From CALDTK01 sp045110575 (lineage in GTDB: Bacteria; Bacteroidota; Bacteroidia; Chitinophagales; Saprospiraceae): DNA of 64,000 nucleotides. Below the pieces are notes generated by a model, which saw only the letters and a program-made list of their open reading frames with translations, was not told the origin of the DNA and searched no databases. The DNA is taken from the NCBI GenBank assembly GCA_045110575.1, contig JBGCGF010000008.1, positions 1 to 64,000 of the forward strand. The letters are read 5' to 3'. Shown here piece by piece: positions 7,282 to 15,857 of the stretch (position 1 is the first letter of the stretch; each line of letters begins with the position of its first letter). Both the position numbers and the translations under genes were made by a program.

Positions 7282-9179
7282 ACGTACGCACGCTCATTTC
7301 GCTTCTCAACGTAGTTCACGAACGCCTGATTGGCTACGCGATTACCACCAGGAGTAGGGAAGTTTCCGGTAAAGTACCAGTCACCATCATTGTCTGGGCC
7401 GGTTGCTTCGTGCAGGCCTTCAACGGTTTGATAGATCACTTCAACCTCACACTCTACGATATCAGGAGTGATGATCTTAGCGATGCGATCACTGATTTGC
7501 TCGTAGGTGAACGTGTTGTAAAGCGTTTGGATGTGGTTGGTTGTTTTGGCGGAAGCTGGAGCCTCAAGTGCCTTCAAACATGCGCGGTACGTCTTGTCGA
7601 TAAGCTTCTCCTTTCCCGTCTCTTTCAAGAGCGAAATCAAAGCTTGGAACGCAACGAAGTTGGCCATCTTGCTCATGTCAATGCCATAGCAATCTGGATA
7701 GCGAATCTGTGGCGCACTCGAAAGCACAACAATCTTCTTCGGTTTCAACCGAGCTACTGCATGTATGATTGAATCACGCAACGTAGTACCTCGAACAATA
7801 GAATCGTCAAGAATGACGATCGTGTCTTTTTCGTTTCGAACGACGCCGTAGGTAGTGTCATACACGTGACTCACCATCTCGCCACGACTCGCATCGTCTG
7901 CAATGAAGGTGCGGATCTTCTCATCCTTAACGATGAGCTTCTCCACTCGAACCGTCTGGTTCATGAGCTTTTCAAGCTTCTCGCGTTTCATCTTCTTGTC
8001 CGAACTCAAAATTCGCTCAAGCTTGATCTCGTTGAGCTTCTTGTTCATGCCTTCGACAAGCCCGGCAAAGGCCGTCTCTGCAGTATTCGGCACATAGCTA
8101 AAAACGGTGTTCTTGAGGTCACCTTTCAAGGTGTCTAGCACTTGGTCGACCATCTGGGCACCCAATTGCTTGCGCTCCCGATAGATCTGCCAATCTGTAC
8201 CGCGACTGAAGTAAATCCGCTCAAAAGAGCAGCCTGTGCGGACGTCAGGTGCAATGATTTCTTTTTCTGTGATGTCGCCGTTCGCGCGAATAATCAGAGC
8301 GTGACCGCGGGTCAACTCTTGAATCGTTGAGCGGTGTACGCCGAAGGTAGTTTGCAACGCAGGTCGCTCACTCGCCATCGCTACTACCTCATCATCTTGA
8401 TAGTAGTATGCTGGACGGATGCCATTTGGATCACGCATTACAAATGCATCACCATGGCCAATCAAACCTCCCATCACATAACCGCCATCCCATTTCTTGG
8501 ACGAGCGTTTTAGGATACGCTCGATATCCATGTCAGCGATGATGCGCTTGTTGATCTCTTTGTGGTTGGTCGTCTCGTCCTTGTGGTAGCTGTGGAGACG
8601 GGAAACCTCATCGTCTAGAAAGTGCCCGATCTTCTCGAGTACTGTGACCGTGTCGCTCATTTCTTTTGGAAACTGGCCGAGATCGACGAGTTGACCAAAG
8701 AGCTCATTCACGTTGGTGAGGTTGAAATTACCTGCAACGACAAGGTTGCGGCTAATCCAGTTGTTTTGACGCAAAAACGGGTGACAGCTTTCAATGCTGT
8801 TACGTCCGTGCGTACCGTATCGCAAGTGGCCCATCATGAGCTCTCCTGCATACGGGTAATTCGCCTTAAGCGTATCAACATCGTGCAGTTGCTCTTGGCT
8901 CAAGCCTTCAAACTCTTTGAAAACGGAGTTGAACACTTCGCGAATAGGGTGGTCCCCATTTGATCGCTTGCGTGAGATGTACCTCGTTCCAGGGGTTGGA
9001 TTGAGTTTTATGGTAGCGATACCTGCTCCATCTTGACCTCGGTTGCGCATCTTCTGCATAAGCAGATGCAACTTGTTGAGGCCCCAGAAGGGCGTACCGT
9101 ATTTCTCGACATAGAAGTCAAGAGGCTTGAGTAAACGGACTACGGCAAGTCCACACTCGTGCTTTATCGAATCGCTCAT
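7278..9179 (-). CDS. purF: amidophosphoribosyltransferase-like protein
   Basis: A 633-residue class-II glutamine amidotransferase plus phosphoribosyltransferase. The N-terminus is MSDSIKHECGLAVV, so Cys9 would be the catalytic cysteine; glutaminase motifs NRGQDGAG and GHLRYGTHG follow. The PRPP-binding loop VILDDSIVRGTTLRDSI lies near residue 455. The enzyme makes phosphoribosylamine from PRPP and glutamine, the first step of purine synthesis. It is longer than the usual ~470-500 residues; Bacteroidota carry a ~630-residue version, sometimes beside a standard PurF, so this may be a paralogue. A near copy of the 14-mer lies at 7543-7556. Confidence 0.85.
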   Translation of the reverse strand: MSDSIKHECGLAVVRLLKPLDFYVEKYGTPFWGLNKLHLLMQKMRNRGQDGAGIATIKLNPTPGTRYISRKRSNGDHPIREVFNSVFKEFEGLSQEQLHDVDTLKANYPYAGELMMGHLRYGTHGRNSIESCHPFLRQNNWISRNLVVAGNFNLTNVNELFGQLVDLGQFPKEMSDTVTVLEKIGHFLDDEVSRLHSYHKDETTNHKEINKRIIADMDIERILKRSSKKWDGGYVMGGLIGHGDAFVMRDPNGIRPAYYYQDDEVVAMASERPALQTTFGVHRSTIQELTRGHALIIRANGDITEKEIIAPDVRTGCSFERIYFSRGTDWQIYRERKQLGAQMVDQVLDTLKGDLKNTVFSYVPNTAETAFAGLVEGMNKKLNEIKLERILSSDKKMKREKLEKLMNQTVRVEKLIVKDEKIRTFIADDASRGEMVSHVYDTTYGVVRNEKDTIVILDDSIVRGTTLRDSIIHAVARLKPKKIVVLSSAPQIRYPDCYGIDMSKMANFVAFQALISLLKETGKEKLIDKTYRACLKALEAPASAKTTNHIQTLYNTFTYEQISDRIAKIITPDIVECEVEVIYQTVEGLHEATGPDNDGDWYFTGNFPTPGGNRVANQAFVNYVEKRNERAYV

Positions 9180-9338
9180 ACGTGGGTGTATGCTAAAAGC
9201 GTCGGAAAATTGGCTGACTGCTCACGGTCAACTCTGGTGTAAAGGTAGAGTTATTATATAGCCGCGGCTTGTGAATTCTCGTGTTCTTCACATGTGTGAA
9301 GACTTGTTGTGTTGATCGCCAAGCAGCACCGTTAGCCC

Positions 9339-10475
9339 TCACACACTGCCCAGCACTTTCGCCACCCATTCCTCTAGTAAGCTTGCACCAGTTAGTTGGG
9401 CAATTTCCTCGGCTGGCCTAAGCTTTTTAAACTCCTCCAGAGCTTTCGCCAAAACCAAGTTCTTTTGCGCTATGCAAATCCCCATATAGCTGGTTTCCAG
9501 CGATTTGCCGAGCCACTCTTGTTCTGGCTGTCCAGGGGTTGGGATATAAATTGCCTTTCGCCCTAACACGGATAGGTCCATTACAGAGGTGTATCCTGGG
9601 CGTGTGATAAGGGTGTCAGCTTTCGCCAAAACCGCTAGCAATCCATCTGTACCAAGGAAGTCGTGGACCTTTAAAGAAATGCCTTTTTGAGCAATGTTTT
9701 CTAAGGCAACGGTGTCTAATTCTGGTGCACTACTGGGGCGACCCCGAACAAGCGTCACTTGGCCGACAAAGTCTAGGGAAGACAGTTGCTGTAAAAGCTT
9801 GTGTTCTAGCTTGGTTCTTTGTGGTTCTGGACCTGAAAGCACAATGGCGAGGGCAATCTCGGTGCTTAAAGCTATTGTTTGATGGTTTGAAAAGCGGCTT
9901 ACAGGTCCGATGTAGTTCGTTGGGACTTTCGGATGTGGTGCACTCATGCTTCCTGCAAGGCGGGGTAGTGCGGACATGTCTGGAACGACGACTTGGTCGA
10001 ACTTGGCGAGTAGTCGTTGATTGAGGAGGTTTCCCAGTTTTCGCGAAAACCAATTCCGAATAGGCAAGTGAACCTGATGCGTCAAGATCGCCGAAGGCAC
10101 GCCGTCTACTCTGCAACCAAAGCGATTATCACTTAGAATGAAGCTGTAGTTGTGTTGCTTGTGAAGGGCAGCAACAGCTTTTGCTTCTTGGACGATAGCG
10201 GCAGCCATCTGAGGACCGCCCAGCACCATGTTTACAGATGCCGATCCAGTAGGGTAGCGTATACTGTAGCTCGGAAGCTCATGGATGCATGTATCTGCAG
10301 GGAGTTCAGTTCGCAACAAGGCGAGTGCTTGACCGTCGCTAGCCCAATGAACTTCTATTGCTTGTTCGTTAGCATCCTGTCCTTCAAAGGCCTTGGCAAT
10401 AGGAAGGCAGCGTGTCGCGTGCCCCAAGCCCCAATTCAAAGGAGCGATGAGAATGCGAAACGGCTGATTAGACAT
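9339..10475 (-). CDS. glycosyltransferase, MurG-like (GT-B fold)
   Basis: A 378-residue protein beginning ILIAPLNWGLGHATRCLPIA, the N-terminal nucleotide-sugar transferase signature of a family common in Bacteroidota. The C-terminal half has the LITRPGYTSVMDL donor-binding region, as in MurG/UGT-type enzymes. Acceptor and sugar are unknown; MurG itself is usually elsewhere in the division cluster. It starts 33 bp after the RNase G/E gene on the same strand and may be in its operon. It holds two exact copies of the repeated 14-mer (9442-9455 and 9619-9632), both read in frame as VLAKA. Confidence 0.75.
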   Translation of the reverse strand: MSNQPFRILIAPLNWGLGHATRCLPIAKAFEGQDANEQAIEVHWASDGQALALLRTELPADTCIHELPSYSIRYPTGSASVNMVLGGPQMAAAIVQEAKAVAALHKQHNYSFILSDNRFGCRVDGVPSAILTHQVHLPIRNWFSRKLGNLLNQRLLAKFDQVVVPDMSALPRLAGSMSAPHPKVPTNYIGPVSRFSNHQTIALSTEIALAIVLSGPEPQRTKLEHKLLQQLSSLDFVGQVTLVRGRPSSAPELDTVALENIAQKGISLKVHDFLGTDGLLAVLAKADTLITRPGYTSVMDLSVLGRKAIYIPTPGQPEQEWLGKSLETSYMGICIAQKNLVLAKALEEFKKLRPAEEIAQLTGASLLEEWVAKVLGSV

Positions 10476-10508
10476 GTGAACTGTTGGAGGTGTACGCGTA
10501 AATGCGTT

Positions 10509-12134
10509 CTAAACCTCGGCCAACCTGATTTCCTCTCCGTTTTGATCGAAGAAGGTGTATTCGGTAAGTCCAAGTTCGTCGCGGGCAACGAGACGTAACC
10601 ACGTTTGATGACGCCATAGCCAGCGCATCTGGTGATTCGGAAAGCCTTTGCTCAAGAACGCCTCCACAAAAGGGTGGACGTGTAAGACGAGCTTCGACTT
10701 TGGACGAGAATTGAGCAAATTGACGAGATCGCGTTCGATATCATCTGTAACAAGCTCCGTAGGATTGACCTCTCCGGTACCGTTACAAGATGGGCATGTC
10801 TCAGCAGTACTCAACTTGAGTGCAGGTCGTACACGTTGTCGTGTAATCTGCATCAAACCGAATTTACTCAAAGGTAAAACCGTGTGTTGTGCACGATCAC
10901 CGTCCATGAACTTGCGCATTTCTCGGTGCAGCAATTGACGGTGGTCAGCGCTCTTCATGTCGATGAAGTCGATGACAATCAAGCCTCCGATATCACGCAA
11001 GCGCAGCTGGCGGGCGATTTCACGAGCCGAATCCATGTTGACTTTCAACAAGGCTTCGTCGTGGTTGCGACCCATCTTGTTGCCAGAGTTGACGTCGACC
11101 ACGTGCATGGCTTCCGTTCCCTCGATAACAAGGTATGCTCCAGATTGAATGGTGACTGTCTTACCGAAAGAAGCTTGGATTTGGCGTTTGATGCCATTTG
11201 CTTCGAAGATGTCACGCTGGCTTTTGTGCAGCTTGATGATGTCCAACCGGTCGGGCGCAATGGCTTCGAGATAGGTATGGAGTGTATCGTACATCTCCTC
11301 GCTATCCGTTACTACGCGATTGAAGTCATCACTAAGTAGGTCTCTGAGCAAGCTCGACGTTTTGTCGAGTTCGCTCAGCAACTTGGCTGGAGCTTTTGCT
11401 TTGTGTAGTTGCTTGAAGATGTCATCCCACTGGTTGGTGAGGTAGTTCATCTCTTCCATCAACTCTTCAGCACCTTTCCCTTCTGCGGCGGTTCGAACAA
11501 TGACACCACAACTCGCAGGGCGAATACTGGTGACAAGTTCCTTTAGACGCTTACGTTCTTCAGCTGAACCGATCTTCTTAGAAACGTTTACCGTTTTGCC
11601 GAAAGGGGTAAGGACCATAAAACGACCAGGAAGGTTGATCTCAGCAGTGAGCCGGGGACCTTTGGTAGAGATTGGTTCTTTCGATATCTGAAAGAGTAGG
11701 TCTTGCTTTGGCTTTAGAACCGCGGCAATTTTCCCTCCTTTATCGATATCAGCCTCTCGCTTGAAGTTATCGAGCTTAGATGTTTTGAAGCTTCCGTTGA
11801 CCGCGCCGTTGGCGTACTTGATCATGGAGTTCAGCTGCGGACCGAGATCGGTATAGTGCAGGAAAGCGTCTTTTTCGTGACCGATTCCTACAAATGCGGC
11901 ATTCAACCCAGGGTTGAGTTTGCGTATTCGACCTAGGAAAATATCACCTACAGTAAACTGCGAGTCGAGTTGCTCGTGGTGCAATTCGACAAGGCGACCA
12001 TCCTCCAAGAGGGCAATCTCTACAGTCTCATCAAGAGACTTGATGATCAGGTCGCGTTCAACGCGACGTTCTACACGCTCAGTCCTGGGAGGTTTGGCGG
12101 CAGACTTTTTGGTAACGGTATCGTTATCAGCCAT
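10509..12134 (-). CDS. rng: ribonuclease G/E family endoribonuclease
   Basis: A 541-residue protein with the RNase E/G catalytic core. An S1-like region (residues ~30-120: LLEDGRLVELHHEQ, GDIFLGRIRKLNPGLNAAFVGIG) is followed by the RNase-H-like and DNase-I-like parts, with DVNSGNKMG and IDFIDMKS metal-site residues. The zinc-link CPSCNGTGEV is near residue 430. It lacks the long RNase E scaffold tail, so RNase G is the better label. It processes and decays RNA. Start: the ATG at 12134 (MADNDT), since the longer frame opens with TTG. It is in a minus-strand run HU, TPR, small basic protein, RNase G, glycosyltransferase. A CCCAG/CTGGG hairpin at 12163-12189 precedes it. Confidence 0.92.
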   Translation of the reverse strand: MADNDTVTKKSAAKPPRTERVERRVERDLIIKSLDETVEIALLEDGRLVELHHEQLDSQFTVGDIFLGRIRKLNPGLNAAFVGIGHEKDAFLHYTDLGPQLNSMIKYANGAVNGSFKTSKLDNFKREADIDKGGKIAAVLKPKQDLLFQISKEPISTKGPRLTAEINLPGRFMVLTPFGKTVNVSKKIGSAEERKRLKELVTSIRPASCGVIVRTAAEGKGAEELMEEMNYLTNQWDDIFKQLHKAKAPAKLLSELDKTSSLLRDLLSDDFNRVVTDSEEMYDTLHTYLEAIAPDRLDIIKLHKSQRDIFEANGIKRQIQASFGKTVTIQSGAYLVIEGTEAMHVVDVNSGNKMGRNHDEALLKVNMDSAREIARQLRLRDIGGLIVIDFIDMKSADHRQLLHREMRKFMDGDRAQHTVLPLSKFGLMQITRQRVRPALKLSTAETCPSCNGTGEVNPTELVTDDIERDLVNLLNSRPKSKLVLHVHPFVEAFLSKGFPNHQMRWLWRHQTWLRLVARDELGLTEYTFFDQNGEEIRLAEV

Positions 12135-12251
12135 GGGAGGGGATGGGTACAAGCAAGAAGAGCCCAGCCGATGTCATACACCGACTGGGTTCTCAAAGAG
12201 TTGAGATAGCAAAGAAGCTATTAGGAGCGGATGCTCACTAAAGTCCTAGGG

Positions 12252-12344
12252 CTATTTCTTCTTCTTGTGGCGGTTCTTACGAAGGCGCTTCTTACGTTTG
12301 TGTGTGGCAATCTTGTGCCGCTTACGTTTCTTTCCGCAAGGCAT
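12252..12344 (-). CDS. AURKAIP1/COX24-type small ribosome-associated protein
   Basis: A 30-codon ORF encoding a protein almost entirely of Lys, Arg and His: it opens MPCGKKRKRHKIATHKRKKR and continues with RLRKN and a poly-Lys end. This is the AURKAIP1/COX24 pattern, related to mitochondrial mS38 and actinobacterial bS22, and is widespread in Bacteroidota. It presumably binds rRNA in the small subunit. It is too short for usual ORF cut-offs. It sits between the TPR gene and RNase G on the same strand. Identification is from the highly distinctive sequence; the ribosomal role is inferred from the family. Confidence 0.85.
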   Translation of the reverse strand: MPCGKKRKRHKIATHKRKKRLRKNRHKKKK

Positions 12345-12364
12345 AGCGGTAAATTTTTTGTCGT

Positions 12365-13171
12365 TTACAAATTGGACTCTTGATCATACAACTTGCGACA
12401 AGCAGTTTCGGCTGAAGCCGCTTGTTGGTCGTTGCCCGTTCTACGCGCAGCCTCCGACAAGAGGCATTGAGCAGTTCGGTTATCAGGTTCGAGTTCGGTT
12501 GCTAAGGTTAATCGCCCAAGCGCCTTATCGTTCTGATTCGTCTGCAAAGCTAACCTTCCTAGCTGAACTAAAACAGCAACATCTTCAGGATTCTCCTTAT
12601 TTAAGTCTAGGAGCATCCTGATTCCGCGCATTGGGTTATTTGCAGGAGGATTGTCTGCGTAATGCAGCGCGAGGTTTACTTTATGTGTTGAGGATTCCGC
12701 GGCTAAAGAGATTGCATTCTCATAAGCGGGCAAAGCACGCTCGGTACAGAAGTCTCTTTGCTTGGTTGTGAGGCTATCAGCACGCAAGCAAAGCGTGTAC
12801 GTAGTAGCCGCCATTCCCCAAGTTGTGTCGCTTGGCATTAGCTCAGCAATTTGCTCAGCATAGTGTCCTGCGATAGCTGGATTACCGGTGCGATACCACG
12901 CTCCAGAGAGTTGCTTGAGTAGTTCAACTTTCCGCGAATCGGAAGTTGCGCCATCGAGCATTTTCTCGAAACCGTGTATTTCAGCTTCTTCACGAGCATC
13001 TAGTGCTCCCGAAGCTTCACGAATAAGTGCGTTTGCACTCGTTGAGCTCATGTTCGAGGTGCGAACGGAGTCTACTCCGCGCATATTTGGCGGTCGCCGT
13101 TCTAGTCCCCAATAAAGAAGTACGAACAAGGCGGCTGCAACCCCAAGAACTATCCAGTGAGCTCGTTTCAT
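12365..13171 (-). CDS. TPR-repeat protein with N-terminal membrane anchor
   Basis: A 268-residue protein. Residues 5-23 are a single hydrophobic anchor (HWIVLGVAAALFVLLYWG), followed by a Ser/Thr-rich linker and about four tetratricopeptide-like helices (LLKQLSGAWYRTGNPAIAGHYAEQ near 85; VAVLVQLGRLALQTNQNDKALGRL near 200; DNRTAQCLLSEAARRTGNDQQA near 235). It is probably a periplasmic-facing adaptor. It lies 5 bp after the HU gene, so the two share a transcript; this HU-TPR-RNase G order is common in the phylum. Its precise role is unknown. Confidence 0.75.
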   Translation of the reverse strand: MKRAHWIVLGVAAALFVLLYWGLERRPPNMRGVDSVRTSNMSSTSANALIREASGALDAREEAEIHGFEKMLDGATSDSRKVELLKQLSGAWYRTGNPAIAGHYAEQIAELMPSDTTWGMAATTYTLCLRADSLTTKQRDFCTERALPAYENAISLAAESSTHKVNLALHYADNPPANNPMRGIRMLLDLNKENPEDVAVLVQLGRLALQTNQNDKALGRLTLATELEPDNRTAQCLLSEAARRTGNDQQAASAETACRKLYDQESNL

Positions 13172-13176
13172 ATCAA

Positions 13177-13482
13177 CTATGACTCTTCGCTAGGAAGAGA
13201 TTTTACATTCGTTTTCACCTCGTCGACAAATGTCTTCGCAGGTTTGAAGGAAGGTATGAAGTGTTCAGGTATAACGATTGCTTCGTTACGCTTGATGTGA
13301 CGTCCTACCTTTTCGGCGCGACGTTTAATCACAAAACTTCCGAATCCACGGATGTAAACGTTTTCACCTGAGGATAGGCTACTCTTTACTTCTTTGAAGA
13401 ATTCTTCGAGTGTAACAAGAACATCGACTTTGGCGACACCAGTTTTTTCTGAAATGGCAGCAACGAGATCTGCTTTACGCAT
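13177..13482 (-). CDS. HU/IHF-family DNA-binding protein
   Basis: A 101-residue histone-like protein. MRKADLVAAISEKTGVAK and VLVTLEEFFKEVKSSLSSGENVYIRGFGSFVIKRRAEKVGR are the canonical HU helices and beta-saddle, followed by the arm and IPEHFIPSFKPAKTFVDEV. The ATG at 13482 gives the standard N-terminus; the frame extends 13 codons upstream with unrelated residues. It bends and compacts DNA as a dimer. It heads the TPR / RNase G run and is divergent from yicC. Confidence 0.93.
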   Translation of the reverse strand: MRKADLVAAISEKTGVAKVDVLVTLEEFFKEVKSSLSSGENVYIRGFGSFVIKRRAEKVGRHIKRNEAIVIPEHFIPSFKPAKTFVDEVKTNVKSLPSEES

Positions 13483-13685
13483 GCTAATAGATTGGGAGTG
13501 AGCTAATAGGGTGGGGCTCACTGATTTTGGAAACGGCGCGCAAATGTCGCCAAAAATTTGATGTTACAATGTTAAATCTGATGCATTTTGTCAGTTCGTT
13601 CATTATAGGCAATGTTCTGAGAATAGTTGCCCCTTTTCGGGTGCTATCCACTTATCTTCGGCGCTAAGCTAATCATGTAGAATCA

Positions 13686-14564
13686 ATGTTACAATCAATG
13701 ACAGGTTTTGGCCGCGCAAGCGCTCAATTAGGAGAGGTGGTCGTTCAAGTCGAAATAAAAGCCTTAAATGCACGTCAGACGGACATTCGATTCAAATTAC
13801 CAACGGTTTATCGTGATGAGGAATTACAGATGCGAAAACTCATTCAGCAACAAGCTTTTAGAGGGAAGATAGACGTAGTAATTGAGCGGAAAGATGCGCA
13901 AGGAGGAGACCTCAGCCAAGGCATCAATCAGCCGTTATTTCAACGCTATCGAAAACAGCTTCTAGATCTTGCACCTGCGTTAGCGAACGATGAAGCTGGA
14001 TTAGTGGCTTCAGTTTTACGTTTACCTAACGTTGTTGGTACTGCACAGACAGACCTAACAGATCAAGAAACCAAAAAGTTGAGGGCCGCTTTTAAGGAGG
14101 CTTTAGTTGATTTTATGGCGTTCAGGCACACCGAAGGAGAATCGTTAGCCGCTGTTCTAGCGTCACATACGCAGTCCATTGCCAACGAAATACCAATTAT
14201 TGAAGGTTTTGAAGCGGATCGTGCTGTCCGGATGAGAGCTCGTTTAGACAGGCTGATCGAAGAGAATGCAAAGGGGACGGTTGTTGACCAAAGCCGGTTA
14301 GAGCAAGAAGTCCTCTTTTATCTTGAAAAAATTGATATTTCTGAAGAAAAGGTGCGTTTAGATCAACATTGCAAGTTTTTTATGGAAAAACTCAATGACA
14401 GCGATCCGGAAAAAGGTCGCCGACTCAACTTCATTGGTCAAGAGATGGGGCGCGAGATAAATACACTCGGCGCAAAGGCCTATTCAAGTGACATTCAACG
14501 TATCGTAGTAGGTATGAAGGAGGAACTTGAAAAAATCAAGGAACAGCTCGCCAACATCGTCTAA
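13686..14564 (+). CDS. yicC: YicC/YloC family endoribonuclease
   Basis: A 292-residue protein beginning MLQSMTGFGRA, the family hallmark, with the conserved VEIKALNARQTDIRFKLP segment and a C-terminal DUF1732 region ending with REINTLGAKAYSSDIQRIVV and KEELEKIKEQLANIV. YicC proteins are endoribonucleases linked to RNA turnover and stationary-phase fitness. Length fits the family (about 290). It is 23 bp upstream of gmk, an order conserved across many bacteria, so the pair is probably an operon. Confidence 0.93.
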   Translation: MLQSMTGFGRASAQLGEVVVQVEIKALNARQTDIRFKLPTVYRDEELQMRKLIQQQAFRGKIDVVIERKDAQGGDLSQGINQPLFQRYRKQLLDLAPALANDEAGLVASVLRLPNVVGTAQTDLTDQETKKLRAAFKEALVDFMAFRHTEGESLAAVLASHTQSIANEIPIIEGFEADRAVRMRARLDRLIEENAKGTVVDQSRLEQEVLFYLEKIDISEEKVRLDQHCKFFMEKLNDSDPEKGRRLNFIGQEMGREINTLGAKAYSSDIQRIVVGMKEELEKIKEQLANIV

Positions 14565-14587
14565 GCAACCCTTACGTTTGCACCCAG

Positions 14588-15217
14588 ATGCCAGAAAAAA
14601 AAATATCTCATTCAGCGGTCGTCCAACCTTCGATTTCGAAGCCTGCACCTGCCGGTAAAATCCTCGTTTTTACAGCACCAAGCGGTGCTGGTAAGACTAC
14701 ACTGGTGCGGCATCTGCTAGGCCAGTTTCCAGATAAATTGGCGTTCAGTGTATCTGCTACCACTCGTGAACCCCGAGAACACGAGACCCATGGCGAAGAT
14801 TACTACTTCTTAAGTCAGGCTGATTTCAGAGATCGTATCAAAACGGCTCGATTTCTCGAGTACGAAGAGGTTTACGAAGGCCAGTACTACGGCACGCTGC
14901 GTGCAGAAATCGAACGCGTCTGGGCCGAAGGCAAAGCCGTCGTGTTTGATGTGGAGGTTAAAGGAGCCTCGGCAATTAAGGCCGCTTATCCAGATGCTGC
15001 TTGTGTCGTTTTTGTCTCACCTCCAAGTCCAGAAGTACTTTTTGCAAGGTTACGTGGACGTGGAACTGAAGACGAGGATTCTCTCAAAAAGCGAATTGCA
15101 AGAGCCGGTGAAGAACTGACTTACCGCGATCGCTTTGACTACGTACTAGTTAACGACGACCTCGATGAGGCAAAGCAGGCAGCCGAAGACATCGCATTGT
15201 ACTGGTTGGGGCAGTAG
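14588..15217 (+). CDS. gmk: guanylate kinase
   Basis: A 209-residue nucleotide kinase that phosphorylates GMP to GDP. The P-loop is APSGAGKTT (30-38), followed by SATTREPREHETHGEDYYFL, the GMP-binding region, then EYEEVYEGQYYGT and the lid RLRGRGTEDEDSLKKRI. The N-terminal ~20 residues before KILVFTAP are an unstructured Ser/Pro extension. Second gene of the yicC-gmk unit; a long-loop inverted repeat follows 53 bp after the stop. Confidence 0.96.
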   Translation: MPEKKISHSAVVQPSISKPAPAGKILVFTAPSGAGKTTLVRHLLGQFPDKLAFSVSATTREPREHETHGEDYYFLSQADFRDRIKTARFLEYEEVYEGQYYGTLRAEIERVWAEGKAVVFDVEVKGASAIKAAYPDAACVVFVSPPSPEVLFARLRGRGTEDEDSLKKRIARAGEELTYRDRFDYVLVNDDLDEAKQAAEDIALYWLGQ

Positions 15218-15269
15218 AACCTCTTGCGGTTCGTCACCCAATCTCTCTGCTTCGCAGAATCGGTTTGAT

Positions 15270-15328
15270 GGTTCAAGGTTCAGCAGTTCTTATGCAAAGC
15301 GCAAGACTAGTTGAATGAACCTTGAACC
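15270..15328. terminator. inverted repeat between gmk and the RidA gene
   Basis: GGTTCAAGGTTCA (15270-15282) and TGAACCTTGAACC (15316-15328) are perfect 13-bp complements around a 33-base loop, between convergent genes. The arm resembles the TTCAAAATTCA core found after purF, uvrB and amn, with AA replaced by GG, so it could be a distant member of that family. A shared bidirectional terminator is the simplest reading. Confidence 0.45.
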
Positions 15329-15350
15329 CCCAAATCACGAGCAACGCGAG

Positions 15351-15749
15351 TTATTTAGGACAGTATGCGATGCATTTAAGCTCCACACTAATAGGTCGAG
15401 GAAGACTAGCGATACCGACGGTAGTTCGAGTAGGTCGTACTTCGCCGAAATGCTGAGCGTAGAGTCGGTTAAACGCTACAAAATCTCGTTCCATATTGGT
15501 CAGGAATACCGTCACATCGACTAGGTCTTCCCACTTGGCTCCGTTTGCTTCCAGAGCAGCTTTGATATTGGCGAAGACTTGCAGCGTTTGTGCTTCAAAG
15601 TCGAACGCTTCATGCTGCCCGTATTGATTAAGTCGTTGTCCAGGAACTTCGTCCGTTTCAGGATGTCGCGGTCCCATGCCGCATACAAAGAGAAGATCTC
15701 CAGCGCGCTTGGTCATTGGGTATGCGCCTACAGGTTTTGGTGTTGCCAT
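15351..15749 (-). CDS. RidA/YjgF/YER057c family deaminase
   Basis: A 132-residue RidA-fold protein. VGAYPMTKRAGDLLFVCGMGPRHPETDEVPG is the N-terminal strand region; DVTVFLTNMERDFVAFNRLYAQHFGEVRPTRTTVG carries the substrate-binding Arg, and PRPISVELKCIAY the conserved Glu region. RidA proteins hydrolyse reactive enamine/imine intermediates; this subgroup resembles 2-aminomuconate deaminase-type members. The ATG at 15749 is used because the longer frame starts with TTG. Its 5' end lies about 110 bp from the divergent K+ channel gene. Confidence 0.88.
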   Translation of the reverse strand: MATPKPVGAYPMTKRAGDLLFVCGMGPRHPETDEVPGQRLNQYGQHEAFDFEAQTLQVFANIKAALEANGAKWEDLVDVTVFLTNMERDFVAFNRLYAQHFGEVRPTRTTVGIASLPRPISVELKCIAYCPK

Positions 15750-15857
15750 GTGGCCAAAATTAGGCAAAGCGATTCGCTATCGGGAAGTCCTTTGTTTTTT
15801 TGTTGTTGGTTGATTTCTCTAGCTCGAATTAGAGAGGCGGCGCACTACCTTCATGTT

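Noticed and set aside
10021..10060. TTTTCGCGAAAA palindrome near 10039 as another copy of the 14-mer
   Set aside because: It differs at the centre (TCGCGA rather than TGGCGA) and is not repeated in the window.
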